From Oscarella lobularis (taxonomy: Eukaryota; Porifera; Homoscleromorpha; Homosclerophorida; Oscarellidae), in the NCBI RefSeq assembly GCF_947507565.1, contig NC_089178.1, forward strand, positions 992,001 through 1,056,000: a DNA stretch of 64,000 nt, written 5' to 3'. The translations under genes and the position numbers were made by a program. How positions within the stretch are numbered: the first letter of the stretch is position 1; each line of letters opens with the position of its first letter. Below the pieces are notes generated by a model. That model searched no databases, had not been told where the DNA came from, and worked only from the letters and a program-made list of their open reading frames with translations. Of this stretch, positions 1-11,793 are shown piece after piece.

Positions 1-221
1 GCGTTTCCAGTCGCAGCGCTCGTAAAATTGACCGAAATCCACTTGGCAATGAGTGGAATTCCGACGTACATCTCGTAATGAACGTTAATTTGAATGCCTC
101 GGTGTTGGGCAGGTGCGGACGCGGGCGGCACTAGCCCGAAGACGAGTTGCAAACCTTTCGGCGGCCACGATACATTCGTCGCGGGCGCATGCCGCGTTCC
201 AGGCGTCCAAGGAAAAGGAGC
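1..221 (-). CDS. Partial internal exon of an unidentified gene
   Basis: On the minus strand an open frame runs from a possible acceptor (TAG just above position 221) to the window edge, with no stop. It reads about 73 codons, including WPPKGLQLVFGLVPPASAP and then QINVHYEMYVGIPLIAKWIS. The regular hydrophobic/charged pattern and the WPPKG and HYEMYxGIPL blocks look like real protein rather than chance. I have a vague memory of similar blocks in uncharacterised secreted or carbohydrate-active proteins, which is too weak for a name. The rest of the gene lies left of the window. The short plus-strand frame at 147-335 is its shadow. Confidence 0.5.
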
Positions 222-403
222 CTATTATCAGAGCACGACTCAATTAATTGTACATGCCTGACGATCGATCAAATAAGCCCCAGGGAATTATCACCGTTAT
301 ATAAAAAAAAAAGTGTCGAAATAGAGGGCGAATAGTATAACACGTAAAAAAAAGAACCCGACTTATTTTAGATGTACAAACAAGGAAGCCCCCTTTTCGC
401 ATT

Positions 404-916
404 CTAATGGGAGATCGCGATATAATGACGTAATGCGCAGTAGTACTGTACCTGTGGTTGAGCGGTTGAGTAGGATTTGTAATGAAAAGACGATTCGTTG
501 ACTGTCACTCTCAAGGCCGATCGATTGAGGTACGCATACGATTGGCCTTGTATTATTCCGCCCACATTGTACTCAACGTCGTCGAGGCCGACGATCACTT
601 CCTGCGTCACTGCTCTCACTATCGACTGTTCCTTCCAATGGCTGACGAAATCGAGCGTTGCTATATCGGGTTCGATGAGGAATGTGCGCGATACAATGGA
701 ATTCGTCAAGGTCAATGTAGTCGCATTGATTTCCGCCCCGTTCGGTCCAATGAGCGTCGTTGTGGAGGATTCGACTTGAACGGGTGCGTCAATTGCATGT
801 ATTAGCCAGTCGGCGAGCTCGCCGCGACCGTATCCAATGAATATGGACAGGAGAAGAACAACGAACACGCCCATTGTCACAGGAAGAACGCACGTTAAAA
901 ATGTCGTTTTTGACAC
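404..916 (-). CDS. Small single-pass membrane protein, function unknown
   Basis: A 170-residue uninterrupted frame starts at an ATG on the minus strand. Residues about 7-28 form a strong hydrophobic segment (LPVTMGVFVVLLLSIFIGYG) close to the N terminus. This suits a signal anchor (type II topology) or an uncleaved signal. The remaining roughly 140 residues are rich in Thr, Ser and Val, carry N-glycosylation sequons (NAT, NRS, NES), and would lie outside the cytosol. The overall plan, a short N-terminal anchor plus a beta-rich lumenal part, resembles TMEM106/LEA2-type proteins, but no diagnostic motif is visible, so no family is assigned. A further exon downstream cannot be excluded. The plus-strand frames over the same DNA look like shadows. 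Confidence 0.5.
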   Translation of the reverse strand: MSKTTFLTCVLPVTMGVFVVLLLSIFIGYGRGELADWLIHAIDAPVQVESSTTTLIGPNGAEINATTLTLTNSIVSRTFLIEPDIATLDFVSHWKEQSIVRAVTQEVIVGLDDVEYNVGGIIQGQSYAYLNRSALRVTVNESSFHYKSYSTAQPQVQYYCALRHYIAISH

Positions 917-1421
917 GATCTATATGACACAATCGAAAGCAGTTCAGCGATCGAACGACGATGAGATGAGCAAAATGCACGCGATTTCTCATCTAGTTCA
1001 CTTAGCGGCTATAAAAGCCCCTTTGAGAGCATCACTTCCCTCACGTGAATGCAGCAATGCACCGGAAGAAGACAAACGACAACGCATTTCCACTGACGTT
1101 CGGCCAACTGACTCACGTATTTATTCAAGAACACCTCAAATACCGGGATCCCATCGTGCGAAAACGCACACCGAAGCTCGAGCTCTCATGACGACGACGT
1201 TTCTTCGAGTTCCGCGCGAGGTAAAAACTCGCCACGCCCCCACACCCCGTGAGACATCGCGGGGCGGCCCTAATACGATTTTTCTCGCGCGACACCGTAA
1301 CTAAGCGTTGTCTATCCGTTTCCAGGTCGACGGCGCAATGAATTGCCGACAAAAGGGCGCTAATCGTCGATCGTGGGCAGTCGACGATTCGTCCTATACG
1401 TGTCTTACTTCGCTGCCGAAT
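917..1421. other. Intergenic stretch, no clear gene
   Basis: About 500 bp between the minus-strand membrane-protein ORF and the plus-strand unknown gene. Open frames on both strands here have biased, arginine/threonine-rich translations without recognisable protein character. A CACGTG E-box core (in TCACGTGAA) lies near 1043. It is most simply a shared upstream region for the two flanking genes, which diverge from it. Confidence 0.4.
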
Positions 1422-2162
1422 ATGGGCAACAAATTGCGTCCCGCTTCGCCCGATCCCGATCCCGATCCCGTCGCGCTCGTCGAATCGAAACGCGATCGAT
1501 TGAAGGTGCGGAGTCATCCGCTCAAGGCGCTGCTCGCTCATTTCAAGCAACGCGGAAATAGCGGGGAGAATGGTTCAGAAGGAACCGAAAGGGACCCCGT
1601 CGACGAATCTTCGTCGACGAGAACGGAAGGGTCATGTTTATCGGTCGAAGGGTCGAAACCAAGGAAGCGGACGTGGATGCAAAAGCGGTTGAGAGTGGGA
1701 TTAGCCTTACCGGGAAAGTTGGTGGCGAAAATAGTAGGAAAACGTAGCGGGGCGGCTTCTTCGGTTCGCGACGGAGGCAGCGACGGACGAGCGAGCGAAG
1801 AGCGATCCGATGAAGACGCTGTCGGCGGCGAAGAAACGCCTGTGGTCCAGTTGAGAGAACACGGCGCATCGCATCCGGGTTCCCACGCGTTGAGACACAG
1901 CCTATTGCTCATATCGGAAATGAAAGAAAAACTGCTGCTAAGGCAGACGAGCCGGCGTCAGTCGATTCGATGCACCGATACGGAGCTCGAGGTCGAAATG
2001 AATTTAGACGATGCGCACGCTGTCTGCGAAGAGACGGCATCGCTCGTTCTCGTCGACAACGAGTACATAATGAGCGAAGAAACGCATAAAGTTATAATAG
2101 GAGAACTGTCTGAACTCAAGCAACAACTCTTAGACTTGCAGTTGCACCTAAACCAACTGTAG
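1422..2162 (+). CDS. Charged protein with C-terminal coiled coil, unknown
   Basis: A single-exon frame of 246 residues from ATG at 1422. The frame stays open upstream to 1308, but the ATG giving MGNKLRP looks the best start. An early DPDPDP acidic-proline run is followed by a long disordered Ser/Glu/Arg-rich middle. A basic stretch (RKRTWMQKRLRVGLALPGK) lies near residue 90, and the last 40 residues have heptad spacing (ELSELKQQLLDLQLHL) typical of a coiled coil. Gly-2 invites N-myristoylation, but the following residues are a poor match to the consensus. I do not recognise a family. A scaffold or membrane-peripheral role would be a guess. Confidence 0.6.
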   Translation: MGNKLRPASPDPDPDPVALVESKRDRLKVRSHPLKALLAHFKQRGNSGENGSEGTERDPVDESSSTRTEGSCLSVEGSKPRKRTWMQKRLRVGLALPGKLVAKIVGKRSGAASSVRDGGSDGRASEERSDEDAVGGEETPVVQLREHGASHPGSHALRHSLLLISEMKEKLLLRQTSRRQSIRCTDTELEVEMNLDDAHAVCEETASLVLVDNEYIMSEETHKVIIGELSELKQQLLDLQLHLNQL

Positions 2163-2188
2163 TCCACCGCCCGTGTAAAAAAAATATT

Positions 2189-4013
<1,825 letters not shown>

Positions 4014-4065
4014 TTTTGTTATCCGGGAACGTTGCCTATTGTTATCCGGGAGAAATTCTATTCAA
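4014..4065. promoter_or_regulatory. Bidirectional promoter region, FIH-like / CEP70
   Basis: Only 52 bp separate the start codons of the minus-strand FIH-like gene and plus-strand CEP70. The region holds a direct repeat of GTTATCCGGGA (two copies around 4020 and 4041) flanking GTTGCC at 4031. GTTGCC is a half-site of the RFX X-box that drives ciliary genes. The second half-site is poor, so the X-box reading is tentative. Confidence 0.45.
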
Positions 4066-6628
4066 ATGTCATCAAGCAGCACCGAATCGTCTCCCAAATC
4101 GGATCTAAAAGCGACGACAAAGAAGCTGGAGGTGCTTCTCGAGTTGTACAAGGTTAAAGATAGATAGGTTCTTTACGATCTTGACGAATAAAAATAAGAA
4201 CACTTCTTCTTCTTCAGTCTGGAAGGGAATCAACGCACTCGGGGGCTCAGCGAGAATTCGATAACAAATTTGTTCACCCTCAAGATGCCGCTAGAAAAGT
4301 AAGAACGAATGAACGAGTAGAAACAATGGAAATCGGTCTGATTCCATTGTGACCACGTCCATTTTCGATTGTTACGACAGTCGCAATGGGAAGAGGTGAA
4401 TCGAAATTTGAGACTTCGAGGATTGAACCCAATCAACCTGCGTCAAGAAAACGGTAACTTTTGACATTGAAATCATTGGTATCTGTTCTACGTATACCTT
4501 GTCTCATTTGAGATATCTTTCTTCTTGATGGAATGGCCGGTCAAATGCTTCAATCGACTTTGCTGTCTCTCATGGCGGATTGTGACTCGAAACAGAGGCA
4601 AATTGATCTGTGGATTGAAACCGCTCACACGGACAAGTAATAAGTCATTTTTTTCCGTTTTAATTGATTCATCACAATAGATTTGTTTACCTTCTTTATT
4701 TATTAGAATCAATTTGAGGGAAGAGCAGGAGAGAAATAAAAGACTTGCCACGGAACTGAGTCGCGTAGGAAAACAGTTGAGCGTTGAAGCTAAAAAAGTC
4801 GAGGTGAAAGAACACTTGAGAGGCCTACTTACTTATAGCGCAACTACCTTATTTATGTTTATAAGGAAATTGAAAAGGCGAGGTTCGAAGAATTGAAAAG
4901 ACACGGCGAAGAAATGCAGAGACTTCGGCAGAACCATCTAGGACTAGAGGGCCGTTACAAACAGTTAGAAGTCAAATGCAGACGACAAGAAAAATCAATT
5001 GGTCAACTCCATCAAAAGCATCAAAAACTCTTCGAGAAGGCACGCAAAAAATAATATTTTTTAATTAAAAAGTATTTCATTTTGCGTGTAGAGTGAATCG
5101 CAGACTCAAAGTCGTCGTTGGGGATCGTTTGACGTAGATTCGCCAAGAACGTCAACAAAGTGCAACCGATAATTATTTTAATTGGAAAAACTGGATTTTG
5201 TTTTAGACTACTGAACGACGCTTATAAGCGAAAGATCAGCGGTTTGGAAGAAGAACTAGACTTTCTCAGGCGAGCCTAAATACTTTTAAATTGGTACTAA
5301 TTTAGTTTGGGTTTTCAAATAGAAAAGAGGTTTCCATTCGAAATGGGCACTCGTCGTTGTCAAATTCATCTTACATGGTCTCACTCGATGACCGAAGCTC
5401 GTCTTACCAAAGCTCGTCTTACCTATCTGTCCATTCGAAACTCAAAAGAGCGGAACTACGCGCCGTCGACTTGAAACGTCAGCTCGACCATCAAGAAGCG
5501 GTCAATCACGAACTGAGAGCCGAACTGGAGACGAGACCCAAAGAAGAGGAACTGAGAGAAATCGAAATGAGAATCAAGAGTTTGGAAAAGGACGACGACA
5601 GCAGAGCGATGCCGTCGTGCAATGAAACTCACGTGTGTAGCGCTTCTATTGATACCTGCAGAAAATATCTCCAAGTACATAGCACGAGATGATCTTTGAT
5701 TATGATCTCGTTGACTTGACTTTTGGTTTTAGCTTGTTTGCAGGCAGCTCAACGTTGGATCATTGCCCCATTTAATGCCAGCTCTCCGTGGAATGACGTC
5801 ATCTATGGAAAACATGAGACACGTGAGAAAATTATATAGAAAACTGTACGTGTATTTATTTCATCTATAGTTTGTTGCCACTGTAATTGAGGTTATTGAT
5901 CACGGACCACAGCCCCATTGTCCTGATGGCGTTCGTCATGAAGCCTGGTGTGATCTTGCCTGGGATCACGTTATTCCTACTCTTGAATATTGGCTCGGTT
6001 TATTAGAGACAAGCGTAAGGGACAGAAATTATGAAGAATCAGAGACCCCCCGTCGTATTATTTATTTATTCTATTAGAAAAGTGATGATATTCCCGGTCC
6101 TGTGGCGTGCCGAAATGCCATAGAACACTTTAAGAACCTCTTTGACGTCAAATCCTCAGCCGGCGTTCTGCCAAAGTTGAACGAAGTTTACAGTCGCGTC
6201 ACTGAACTCAACAATTTCGTGAAAGCATTGGGAGAGAAACTCAACCTCGGTACCTTTTCTCCCTAATATTATATAGAGTATGAATATTTATGTAGGCCCG
6301 GAGGCAAGTTGCGTCGCAATTATGAGAAAAATCGACGTTTTGATCGTTTTGGTAGGACATGAAAATGACGTTGAGTAAGACAATATTCTAAAATTTGTTA
6401 AATTTATACATGCGTGGTTTTTTAGTCGATTTCATCAGGTGCGGTATTATGACGACGTTTGCCCGGCTTTTGAAACAATTGTTGCTAAGCTTATTCTACT
6501 CCTAGGTGGGTGTACCTGGTCTCGTGTTTTCCGTCTCTTTTTCAATTTTTTTTTCAGGGCTTAACCGAGCCGAAGACGTCATCCCGGAAGTGACGAAAAT
6601 GAAACAATTTCTTTCTGACTTTACCTAA
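4066..6628 (+). CDS. CEP70: CEP70 centrosomal coiled-coil protein
   Basis: A many-exon gene. Main exons: 4066-4152, 4218-4298, 4381-4453, 4513-4636, 4707-4803, 4866-5039, 5092-5150, 5207-5269, 5323-5674, then about five more to the TAA at 6628. Recognition rests on the CEP70 signature blocks: an N-terminal QWEEVNRNLRLRGLNPINL, long central coiled coils, and a C-terminal helical-repeat region (HFKNLFDVKSSAGVLPKLNE, then YYDDVCPAFETI, ending NRAEDVIPEVTKMKQFL). CEP70 is a centrosome/basal-body protein that binds gamma-tubulin and helps organise microtubules and cilia. Two introns (5040-5091 and 5270-5322) seem to need GC donors. The exon boundary near 5800-5870 is unsettled. The 52-bp divergent promoter is shared with the FIH-like gene. 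Confidence 0.85.
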
Positions 6629-6720
6629 TGTCGCGTGCGCTAACTGCATTAGCGCACTGTTGTACAGAATTTTCTGTCTTTTCAGCAGTTACCGTATATG
6701 GGTTCGCAAAGCATTGTGCA

Positions 6721-7452
6721 ATGGCCGAAATTGCACTAAAAGTCGTCGTTCTCGGCTCGCCGAAATCGGGAAAGACGAGCTTCGTCGAACGCTTTTGCTT
6801 CGGAACGTTCGGCAATTCGAAACACGTCGGCGACGTCGTGAGAAATACGATCAAGCTGCGAGGAAAACGATTCGCAGTGAGTAATCGCGTGTCACGTCGC
6901 AGACGTGCGAGACCACGCCTACTTCAACAAGTACACTTACGTAATTAAAATTCGTAATCCTGCTCACGTCACCCTGTCACGTGAGAAAGTAAAATTGTAA
7001 TCTCACCTGACTAGATTCAAATGTGGGACAGCAGCCACAAGAGTTTGATTCCAGATCCAGGCAATACAGGCCCATCAGGACTGATAGCGAGAGGCGCTCA
7101 CGGCTGCATAGCAATGTACGACATCACAGACAAGGATTCCCTCTACAGCGCAGCAAAGCAAATCGAAGAATTTCGCAATTCGGCCCGACCTGAAGCGCAG
7201 GCAATGCTAATAGGAAACAAATTCGATATGGCGTCGACGAAGCGTCAGATTCACATAAGCGAAGCAAGCGCTCTAGTGAAGCACTACGACATGACGGGCA
7301 TCATGGAAACGTCTGTAAAAAACAATCAGGGAATCGAAGAGGCCATTGAATTGCTCATAGATGCAATCTACTCTAACGTACTATTGCAAGATAGCGTGGA
7401 TCTCGGTAGTAAGACGCCAGGGATAAGGAAATATGACGGTTGTTGCAGTTAA
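6721..7452 (+). CDS. Divergent Rab-like small GTPase with degenerate switch II
   Basis: Two exons, 6721-6876 and 7015-7452, give 197 residues. G1 is intact (GSPKSGKT), G4 reads NKFD, and G5 is ETSVK instead of ETSAK. G3 is abnormal: the usual WDTAGQE is MWDSSHKSL followed by a Pro/Gly-rich loop, so the catalytic Gln and the DxxG glycine are missing. The C-terminal Cys pair (CCS at the very end) is compatible with prenylation. The fold and length are Rab-like, but no subfamily is clear. It may bind nucleotide yet hydrolyse GTP poorly or not at all. Candidate ATGs lie upstream, but MAEIALKVVVLG is the natural Rab start. Confidence 0.75.
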
Positions 7453-7458
7453 AATCGT

Positions 7459-8852
7459 CATTCTAGTCCAAGCAGGGTTTTGGCTTCGTTACCTTGAGAT
7501 ATTAATTGTTCGCTTGCGTATTTGTTGAGTAGTTCTTGCTTTCGTTTTCGTACCAAAATTTCTTCCACCTTTCATACAAAACTTTATAAGATTAAATCAG
7601 TTTCAATATTATTAGTTTGACGTACTTCTTCTTGTGATGGGACCTTCATGCCTGATATTTCTTCCTCCTCTTCCGTTTCCTTGTTAGCGCCTTCTTCGTC
7701 CGACTGAAAAAGCCACAATGTAGAGATTGACAACAATATCAATAATTACCTCAGCTGCTGCTTTGGCATAAATGTCTTCCTCTTCTTCTCCCTCGTCGCT
7801 GCTCTCTCTTATTTCCCCTTGGGCTTTCTTTACTTCCCACTCTTTGACAGCTCGTGCAATTGCTAAAAAATTGATATACATGATGTATACCCCCCCCTCC
7901 CCCTAACGATAAAATCTAAAAAGAAATGAACCTTTCTCTTCTTCTTCTTCCTCTTGCTGCACAATTACTCCATCGTCTTCATCCCGGTATCCAAAGTAGT
8001 CAGCGTCCACGTGACGAAACAATTCCGCCCTTGTTTTCCTTGGAGGCGGAGGAGCTACACAAAATTTAAAACTACTGTTCCCCTAAAATAAATTTCCTCA
8101 CGTTCCGTCTCAAACAATTCCCGCACCCCAGGCAAATCTCTTGCTGCTCCAAAATACCTCGAAAACAAGAAGAATAAGCTTTTTAGAAATTCATCTCTTT
8201 CTCTACCCACTTGTATCCGCTGCTCCCAGGTACCTCTCTTCCCTCATAATCATACATTTTAGCACCAGATTGCTACATATCAATAAGAGTTATTAAAATG
8301 TTCTTTTTATATTTAGCCCATTACCTTGTAGTCTGGGCCTCCCAGCTCAACTATTCTATACTCCCAAACGCGTTTGAGTCGTAAGAGACGATTAATCGTA
8401 TCATTCAAATCACGCAGTTTATATTCTCCAAGACCAGCTAAGAAAAATGCTAAAATTGAAATTTCGCGTCTACATACACCTATCCGCCTTACGATTTTGA
8501 ACTGCCGAGATTTTCTGCGAAATCTCCTTCACTAACTATAAAGAAAAACGTTGTCGTTGACGTGATTGGTCGGTTGGTTGCGATGCTTTTCTTTTCCTTA
8601 CGTCTCTTCGGTATCTTTCCGCGTCTCCCAATCTCGTGCATTTGGACGCCAATCCAGGCCGTTTCATCACCTTTCCTTCGTTCTGCTTCATCGCCACCCA
8701 GCGATTCAGCATCGCCCTAAGAAAGCGTGCCAAACGCGAAACGAGGAAGTGTTCGAAAGCGATTTACATCGCTTTTTCCGAATTGCGAGCCTGAGAGAAT
8801 ACATTGACTTAGATCGCAACAATATAGCAACTTTGCGCATCTATCCTACCAT
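7459..8852 (-). CDS. ISY1: ISY1 pre-mRNA splicing factor
   Basis: About ten small exons follow ISY1 from end to end: ARNSEKAM, then EGKVMKRPGLASKC, GLGEYKLRDLND, ELGGPDY, YFGAARDLPGVRELFE, APPPPRKTRAEL, HVDADYFGYRDEDDGVI, an acidic stretch, and a C terminus matching the family's RKRKQELLNKYASE. ISY1 is a component of the spliceosome (NTC/XAB2-associated). Its N-terminal helix reaches the catalytic core. The gene has an odd 5' end: the first coding exon is just the ATG (8852-8850). A 23-nt microexon (8790-8768) follows, and the main N-terminal exon is 8716-8602. The frame and homology fit only with this arrangement. Confidence 0.9.
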
Positions 8853-9003
8853 CTTGGAACTTTGGAATCACGCGAATCGGCGAGAAAACGTCGAAAAAAC
8901 GTTCAGTGTGAACCCCGTAACAAACCCCGTACGTACACACACACGTGATTCTAATAAAAGCCTGCCGAATTATTGATTCTGTACGAAACACTTATCCTCA
9001 TTT

Positions 9004-9742
9004 TTAGCAATAGCACAGACTACTTTTGTCTACAGCTTCAGACTCACTCAAATGAATTGACCGTTCACTTTCCAGCATCTCGCTATTTCCCTCGCTTACG
9101 GCATTCTTCATTGCCATGGCAAGTTGAATAAAAGCGTCATTTACATTTGTCGAAGTCTTAGCTGACGTCTCTAGCACTCCAATCATCCCGTGATGATCGG
9201 CCAATTTTCTTGCCTCACTTAGCTTTACCTGCCTCGCTTCTTCCAAATCCTTCTTATTCCCTGCAAGTAAAACGAGCACCCCAGGCGTCGAATATTTTCT
9301 GACGTCACTAAGCCACTGAGTCACGTGCATAAACGATTCTAGTTTTGTTATATCGTAAGCAATAATGACGCCGTGTGCAGAACGATAGTAGCTTTGAGTA
9401 ATCGTTCTAAATCGCTCTTGCCCTGCAGTATCCCATATTTGAACCTATGAAGAAAGTCGTCCACGCCCACCAGATCGAAACAAGTCTCGAAGATCGTGCC
9501 GTACGGTATACCTTCACTTTCTTATCACCTAGCTGAAGTGATTTCATTGTAAAATCGACGCCGATCGTTCCGCAGTGGCGTTCGATGAACGTATCGCACT
9601 TGAATCGCTGCACGATGCACGTCTTGCCCACGCCCACGTCTCCGACGAGAACGACCTTGAACAGATAGTCGGGTTCCGCATCCGCGTTCTCGTCCACACT
9701 GTCGCCGCTCGAAGGAGAAAAGCTCCGACCTGAACTGTCCAT
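9004..9742 (-). CDS. Rab19/43-family small GTPase, copy 1
   Basis: Two exons (9742-9512, 9444-9004) give 223 residues. All Rab motifs are intact: GDVGVGKT, the TIGVDF switch [27 protein letters not shown], and a C-terminal CYC prenylation motif. The switch I/II and ITQSYYRSA segments place it with Rab19/Rab43 (Golgi and trafficking regulators). The ATG giving MDSSGRS is preferred. An upstream ATG would translate the ATGACG hexanucleotide repeat at 9741-9769 into an Ile-Val run. The neighbour at 9878-10553 has the same exon structure and orientation, so the two are a tandem duplicate. Confidence 0.88.
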
Positions 9743-9769
9743 GACGATGACGATGACGATGACGATGAT
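9741..9769. repeat. ATGACG hexanucleotide repeat
   Basis: About five tandem units of ATGACG/ATGATG directly upstream of the chosen start codon of the minus-strand Rab19/43-like gene. It probably lies in the 5' leader. Confidence 0.7.
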
Positions 9770-9877
9770 GTCACGCGATGAAGGTGAGAACATGCGCAAG
9801 CAACTTGGTGCAAAGATTAATTAAATTCAATAATGTAAGAAGAGTGCAGATAACTACCGATACATCTATATTATACG

Positions 9878-10553
9878 CTAGCAAGAGCACCAGTCCTCTG
9901 ACTCGGATGACATAGACTTCTTGTCCAGCTGAATTGACTTGTCGTCATATAAACTTGCTAGACCACCGGCATTGGACACCAATTCAGATGCAAGTCGTCG
10001 AAAGGCTTCGTCGACGTTTCTAGAACTCTTAGCTGACGTTTCCAATACGTCAATCACTACGTCGTAGTGAGCTGCTAATTTCACTGCAGCTTCCGCTTGC
10101 ACTTTCCTCTGCTCGTCCAAATCCGATTTATTTCCGACGAGGAGAATCAGAGAGTTTGGATTTGCGAATTTTCTGACGTCAGCAATCCAAGTGGTCACGT
10201 GAGTAAAGGATTCCTCGCGAGTGATGTCGTAGGCGATGACGACGCCCTGAGCTGAACGATAATAGCTCTGGGTTATCGTTCGAAATCGTTCTTCTCCGGC
10301 CGTGTCCCAAATTTGAAGCTGAAATATGAAAGCGTGGTCGAAGACGTGTAGCTAGCTTGTTCTTTAGACGTACCTTGACTTTCTTTCCAGCTATTTCTAA
10401 CGTTTTCATTGTGAAATCGATCCCGATCGTCGGTTTCTGGCGATCGATGAACGTGTTTGACTTGAAGCACTGCAAGATGCACGTCTTGCCAACGCCCATG
10501 TCTCCTACCAGAATGATTTTGAACAGATAGTCATAGGAATCGTCGTCGGCCAT
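9878..10553 (-). CDS. Rab19/43-family small GTPase, copy 2, DTAGE variant
   Basis: Two exons (10553-10374, 10318-9878) give 206 residues, with the intron at the same place as in copy 1. It reads [29 protein letters not shown] and a terminal CSC for double geranylgeranylation. Switch II is [11 protein letters not shown]: the catalytic glutamine after DTAG is glutamate (codon GAA). In Ras and Rab proteins this glutamine positions the attacking water, so low intrinsic GTPase activity is expected. The gene lies immediately upstream of copy 1 on the same strand, as expected of a tandem duplication with later divergence. Confidence 0.88.
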
Positions 10554-10697
10554 CCAAAATGCCGGGAACTCACTGCCGTGACGTTTTGGTGACGTAAACT
10601 GACGTTCTACGTCATAGAATCTGATATAATATCAGCACCAGAGCCGCATATACAGTATATATTGGCAGTCTTGTAAAAGGCACATTTTCCGGCAGAA

Positions 10698-10705
10698 TAT
10701 ATAAA
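10698..10705 (+). promoter_or_regulatory. TATA-like element upstream of ISG20-like gene 1
   Basis: TATATAAA sits about 120 bp before the start codon at 10824. A perfect CRE palindrome, TGACGTCA, lies at 10759-10766. Both are in the 270-bp gap between the divergent Rab copy 2 and ISG20-like copy 1, so they could serve either gene. Confidence 0.35.
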
Positions 10706-10823
10706 CAGCGTCGATGCCTACTTCGCTTCCAGGTGGCAAATTTTAGGGGCGGTTTCAGTGACGTCATCGAATTTATTAACTTTCCGCGTGACTTTCACAA
10801 AGACGGAAAAGCATCGTAAGACA

Positions 10824-11594
10824 ATGGGAGAACGTCGTGACTGCGTTGCCGTTGATTGCGAAATGGTTGGAATCGGCTTTTATGGAAACGGAGATATGCT
10901 GGCTCGAGTTTCCGTAGTCGACGAAAGGGGTGGTGTTTTGTACGACACATTTGTGGCTCCACAAGAAAAAGTCGTCAACTATCGAACGCCCGTTAGCGGC
11001 GTAAGACGCCAAGATCTAATAGGAGGTACGTCACCGGCCCGGGACGGCAACTTGAAGGGCCGAGAGCTAGCTCCAACTGAAGCGAGATGTTTTTCTTTTT
11101 TATAATCCTGCCCATGTAGCCCCCGACTTTGTAACCGTTCAGGAAACGGTGAGAAAATTGATCAAGGACAAAATTCTTGTTGGTCAGAGTATAGACCACG
11201 ACCTAGAAGTAAGCGGCTGGTGACACGTTGCTGCGTCATGTTATTTCGGCGGCAATTAGGTTTTAGACCTAGATCACCCGTTGGACTTGATAAGAGACAC
11301 GGCCGAGTATCCCCCGTTCTTCAAATATAACAGAGTAAGAAAACTATGACACTTCTTGGCACAAAGTTCAAGTTGATTTGGTTTTTCAGGGACGTTCTCC
11401 TTCACTGAGAAAGCTGGCTCAAGTCTTTTTGGGACGAAGCATTCAAAGAAACGAACATTCGTCGGTACTAATCAGCCATGTCTTAGAAGTTGTTGCTTAA
11501 TTTCAATGCATGTAAGATCGAAGACGCTCGAGCGGTCATGGAAATCTACCAGCTTAACAAAGTGGAATGGGAACGACGTCTTTCTAGACGTTGA
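10824..11594 (+). CDS. ISG20-like DEDDh 3'-5' exonuclease, copy 1
   Basis: Five exons (10824-11025, 11120-11208, 11260-11334, 11390-11464,11517-11594) give 172 residues, the length of a stand-alone ISG20-type domain. Exo I is VAVDCEMVG, followed by LARVSVVDERGGVLYD. Exo II Asp is in VGQSIDHDLE, and Exo III His/Asp are in EHSSIEDARA. These are the four acidic metal ligands and the catalytic histidine of the DEDDh family (ISG20, REXO4, ISG20L2). Such enzymes degrade or trim RNA from the 3' end. No long basic N-terminal tail is present, so it is closer to ISG20 in form than to nucleolar REXO4. A second copy follows in tandem. Confidence 0.85.
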
Positions 11595-11793
11595 GTCCAG
11601 AAACGTTTTGCATGGGACAACTTTATCAACGTGGCCTTATTCCTGCTTCATCCGTTTTCGGTTTCTGCGTTTGTCTTTCAAGTTCTCAATACATTTGCTG
11701 CATGCGTATATATGACTTCAAGTTACGCGCGCTAACCTACCACAAGTAATTGGAAATCTAAATAAGATCACGTGAACAGAGGAATGCGGAAAA

